64,000 nt of DNA. Source: Polaribacter sp. NJDZ03 (GTDB lineage: Bacteria > Bacteroidota > Bacteroidia > Flavobacteriales > Flavobacteriaceae). Below the pieces are notes generated by a model. That model searched no databases and was not told where the DNA came from. It worked only from the letters and a program-made list of their open reading frames with translations. This document shows positions 63,501 through 64,000 of this stretch, piece after piece. The stretch is taken from contig NZ_CP079195.1 in NCBI RefSeq assembly GCF_019263805.1, positions 2,021,501 through 2,085,500 of the forward strand. Direction: 5' to 3'. A program made the translations under genes and the position numbers. The number at the start of each line of letters is the position of its first letter. Position 1 is the first letter of the stretch.

Positions 63501-63945
63501 CTTTATTAGTTGTTATCCAAACACCTGCAAGTAATGTTCCCGCAATAACACGGTTTGTATTTCCTGGCTGAATCGCTATAGAGCGTATCACTCCAATACC
63601 ATGTGCACCATAACTTCCTGCTGTATGATCTACCGTAAAGTTTACTTGTTCCCATGGACTTTTTAGTAGATTTAAAGCATTTACTTTACTCTTATTATTT
63701 TTATGAAAATCTACCCAATCCTTTTCTAAAAAATTAGCTGGCGCTATAAAATCTTTAATTTTATAAGGAATTCCTTCTAAAGAAGGATCCATATTAGCTT
63801 CATTTTTCATTAACGGGTTTTCATTTTGCTTATCATTTTTATTAAAACAACTTGTTACAGACAAAAAGATTCCCAGAGTTATAAATACAATAAACATGTA
63901 TTTATATTTATTTTGAATACTATTCAAAAAAAACAACTTCAACAT
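60598..63945 (-). CDS. Secreted Asp-box beta-propeller protein with PKD, discoidin and T9SS domains
   Basis: A 1115-residue exported protein. A possible lipoprotein signal ends in LSVTSC; the ATG at 63897 would start it more naturally. A long propeller region (about residues 95-800) contains at least nine Asp-box-like turns (TTNGGTTW, SMDEGQTW, TNDSGVNW, TIDGGTTW). Next come a PKD domain, an F5/8 type C (discoidin, CBM32-like) domain and a C-terminal T9SS sorting domain ending in YQKKIIKK. The propeller resembles GH74/sialidase/VPS10-type folds, but no catalytic residues can be assigned. It heads the operon with the dehydratase and SDR and is probably the glycan-binding or cleaving component of the SusCD locus. 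Confidence 0.85.
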   Translation of the reverse strand: MLKLFFLNSIQNKYKYMFIVFITLGIFLSVTSCFNKNDKQNENPLMKNEANMDPSLEGIPYKIKDFIAPANFLEKDWVDFHKNNKSKVNALNLLKSPWEQVNFTVDHTAGSYGAHGIGVIRSIAIQPGNTNRVIAGTLLAGVWITTNKGDNWVSVGQNVPLVETIWEVKFAPSNANIVYAITNVGLIKSMDEGQTWNYATNFLSTLPYTAKEAMLDISPTDSDKVFVSTKNNYTNNGGIYLTTNGGTTWSTLHEGSAYWDLKINPGNSSIIYAIEQVGSWTKFLRSTDSGVTFTEINNGYPSAAISGHQLYRGAIGVTPAAPNYVYVYSAGNDEYGFWKSTDAGLNFTKQDEGWAGNTILSVVPSGTDYTFDNKLTAGYGQTTWDFAIGVSTTNPELVYAGCNKTMFSTNGGTTWSHVGNPDQTTWPIHGDIQGIDASGDEVWVVSDGGAYYSSNNGINAISKYDGIYSQECWGFSQGFKSDIMAAGINHNAIYIKDGSLYNQWLTGPGADAQTATVNPLDDRYIYAMPWWDQRLTRPALRNTAPGNSGNLGVYSGYVNFQNYIMHPNLYNKIYVIGHPNSLRPELVTGVAVSNDNASSWSSLKDFPDISNTGGRMQVSFADANTMFAIIKREAKSYQIWKTNDSGVNWLNVTPSSSLTSEFNIRNIALSETDTNIAWVVLGSSSNVKVLKTIDGGTTWVDYSTGLPNSEGRFGIVNQRGTNGGVYIGTRMGVYYRNASMSSWDLHGTGVLGGEVNFLQINYAKGKIRAAGTRGIWENDLYESFKPDANFAADKILVDLTQDAMVQFKDHSAITQIGATWSWSFPGGIPSTSTDENPLISYANASEGKHDVKLTVKDVTGKESTKTITNFIEVFTTPCPTLIPSNKYSIHQFDSQEIVGETSPATNVIDGDISTNWVTQWYSPEVPMPHYISIDLSANYNVSQMNYAPRQNQENGRINSYQIHSSLNGTDWTLVTSGNFVNYTELQKVVFSSPILARYVKLTALSEVNGNPWTTVGELSFLGCSEVLSLRKEQVDKVMVYPVPTGSNISIKTSNMKGLEIQVSLVSIDGKQVKKMNLKNKNGEVTMDISDVAKGIYVLNLIDESGKKYQKKIIKK

Positions 63946-64000
63946 ATCATTAAGTTTAATTAGTGAAAATTAGATTGTAATACTTATAAAAACTTAAGCT

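Overview
The window is chromosomal DNA of a marine-type Flavobacteriaceae bacterium (Bacteroidota), probably close to Polaribacter. The evidence is strongly AT-rich DNA, SusC/SusD proteins, a type IX secretion (T9SS) sorting domain, Bacteroidetes -7 boxes (TAnnTTTG, once with a well-spaced TTTG -33 box), DUF5916 and DUF4920 proteins, and several families of short intergenic repeats. Assignment below family level is inference.

Layout. 0-4 kb: surE with a small membrane protein, a Prc-type tail-specific protease and an acyl-CoA thioesterase. 4.3-10.2 kb: a galactose locus, with a Na+/sugar symporter divergent from a GntR/LacI-chimera regulator followed by galM-galK-galT; a 12-bp palindrome sits on the symporter promoter. 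10.4-15.7 kb: a GH10 xylanase lipoprotein with an MFS symporter, then a Gfo/Idh/MocA oxidoreductase and an SMP-30 lactonase. Next to them lies a decayed hybrid two-component regulator, then tRNA-Leu. 16.8-36.6 kb: housekeeping genes (M20 dipeptidase, BlaI/M56 pair, PhnA-like, adenine deaminase, 5-formyl-THF cyclo-ligase, CorA, HemW, RuvC, GT2, MnmD, BCAT, DUF5916) among dispersed repeats. One repeat is embedded in frame inside the glycosyltransferase. 36.8-41.1 kb: the ribosomal/translation cluster rplM-rpsI-rpsB-tsf-pyrH-frr. 41-47.5 kb: an MMPL/RND exporter, asnS, rpoN and a membrane protein.

47.9-50.9 kb: an orphan response regulator divergent from a lipoprotein with three Ig-like repeats and a DM13 domain plus an outer-membrane beta-barrel protein. 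ACGGRTTTCCRT dyads occur around the regulator. 51.1-64 kb: a carbohydrate-utilisation locus starting just after a truncated tRNA-Met(CAU) 3' end. It contains SusD, SusC, an AraC regulator, an SMP-30 lactonase, an SDR, an enolase-superfamily sugar-acid dehydratase and a large secreted Asp-box propeller with PKD, discoidin and T9SS domains. Together these suggest extracellular glycan binding or cleavage, SusCD import and non-phosphorylating oxidation of the released sugar. The substrate cannot be read from the sequence.

The least ordinary items are the orphan-regulator/DM13 module with its palindromes, the SusCD locus bordered by a tRNA fragment, the dead hybrid regulator beside the xylanase genes, the in-frame repeat in the glycosyltransferase, and a one-base frameshift in the signal peptide of the DUF5916 gene.
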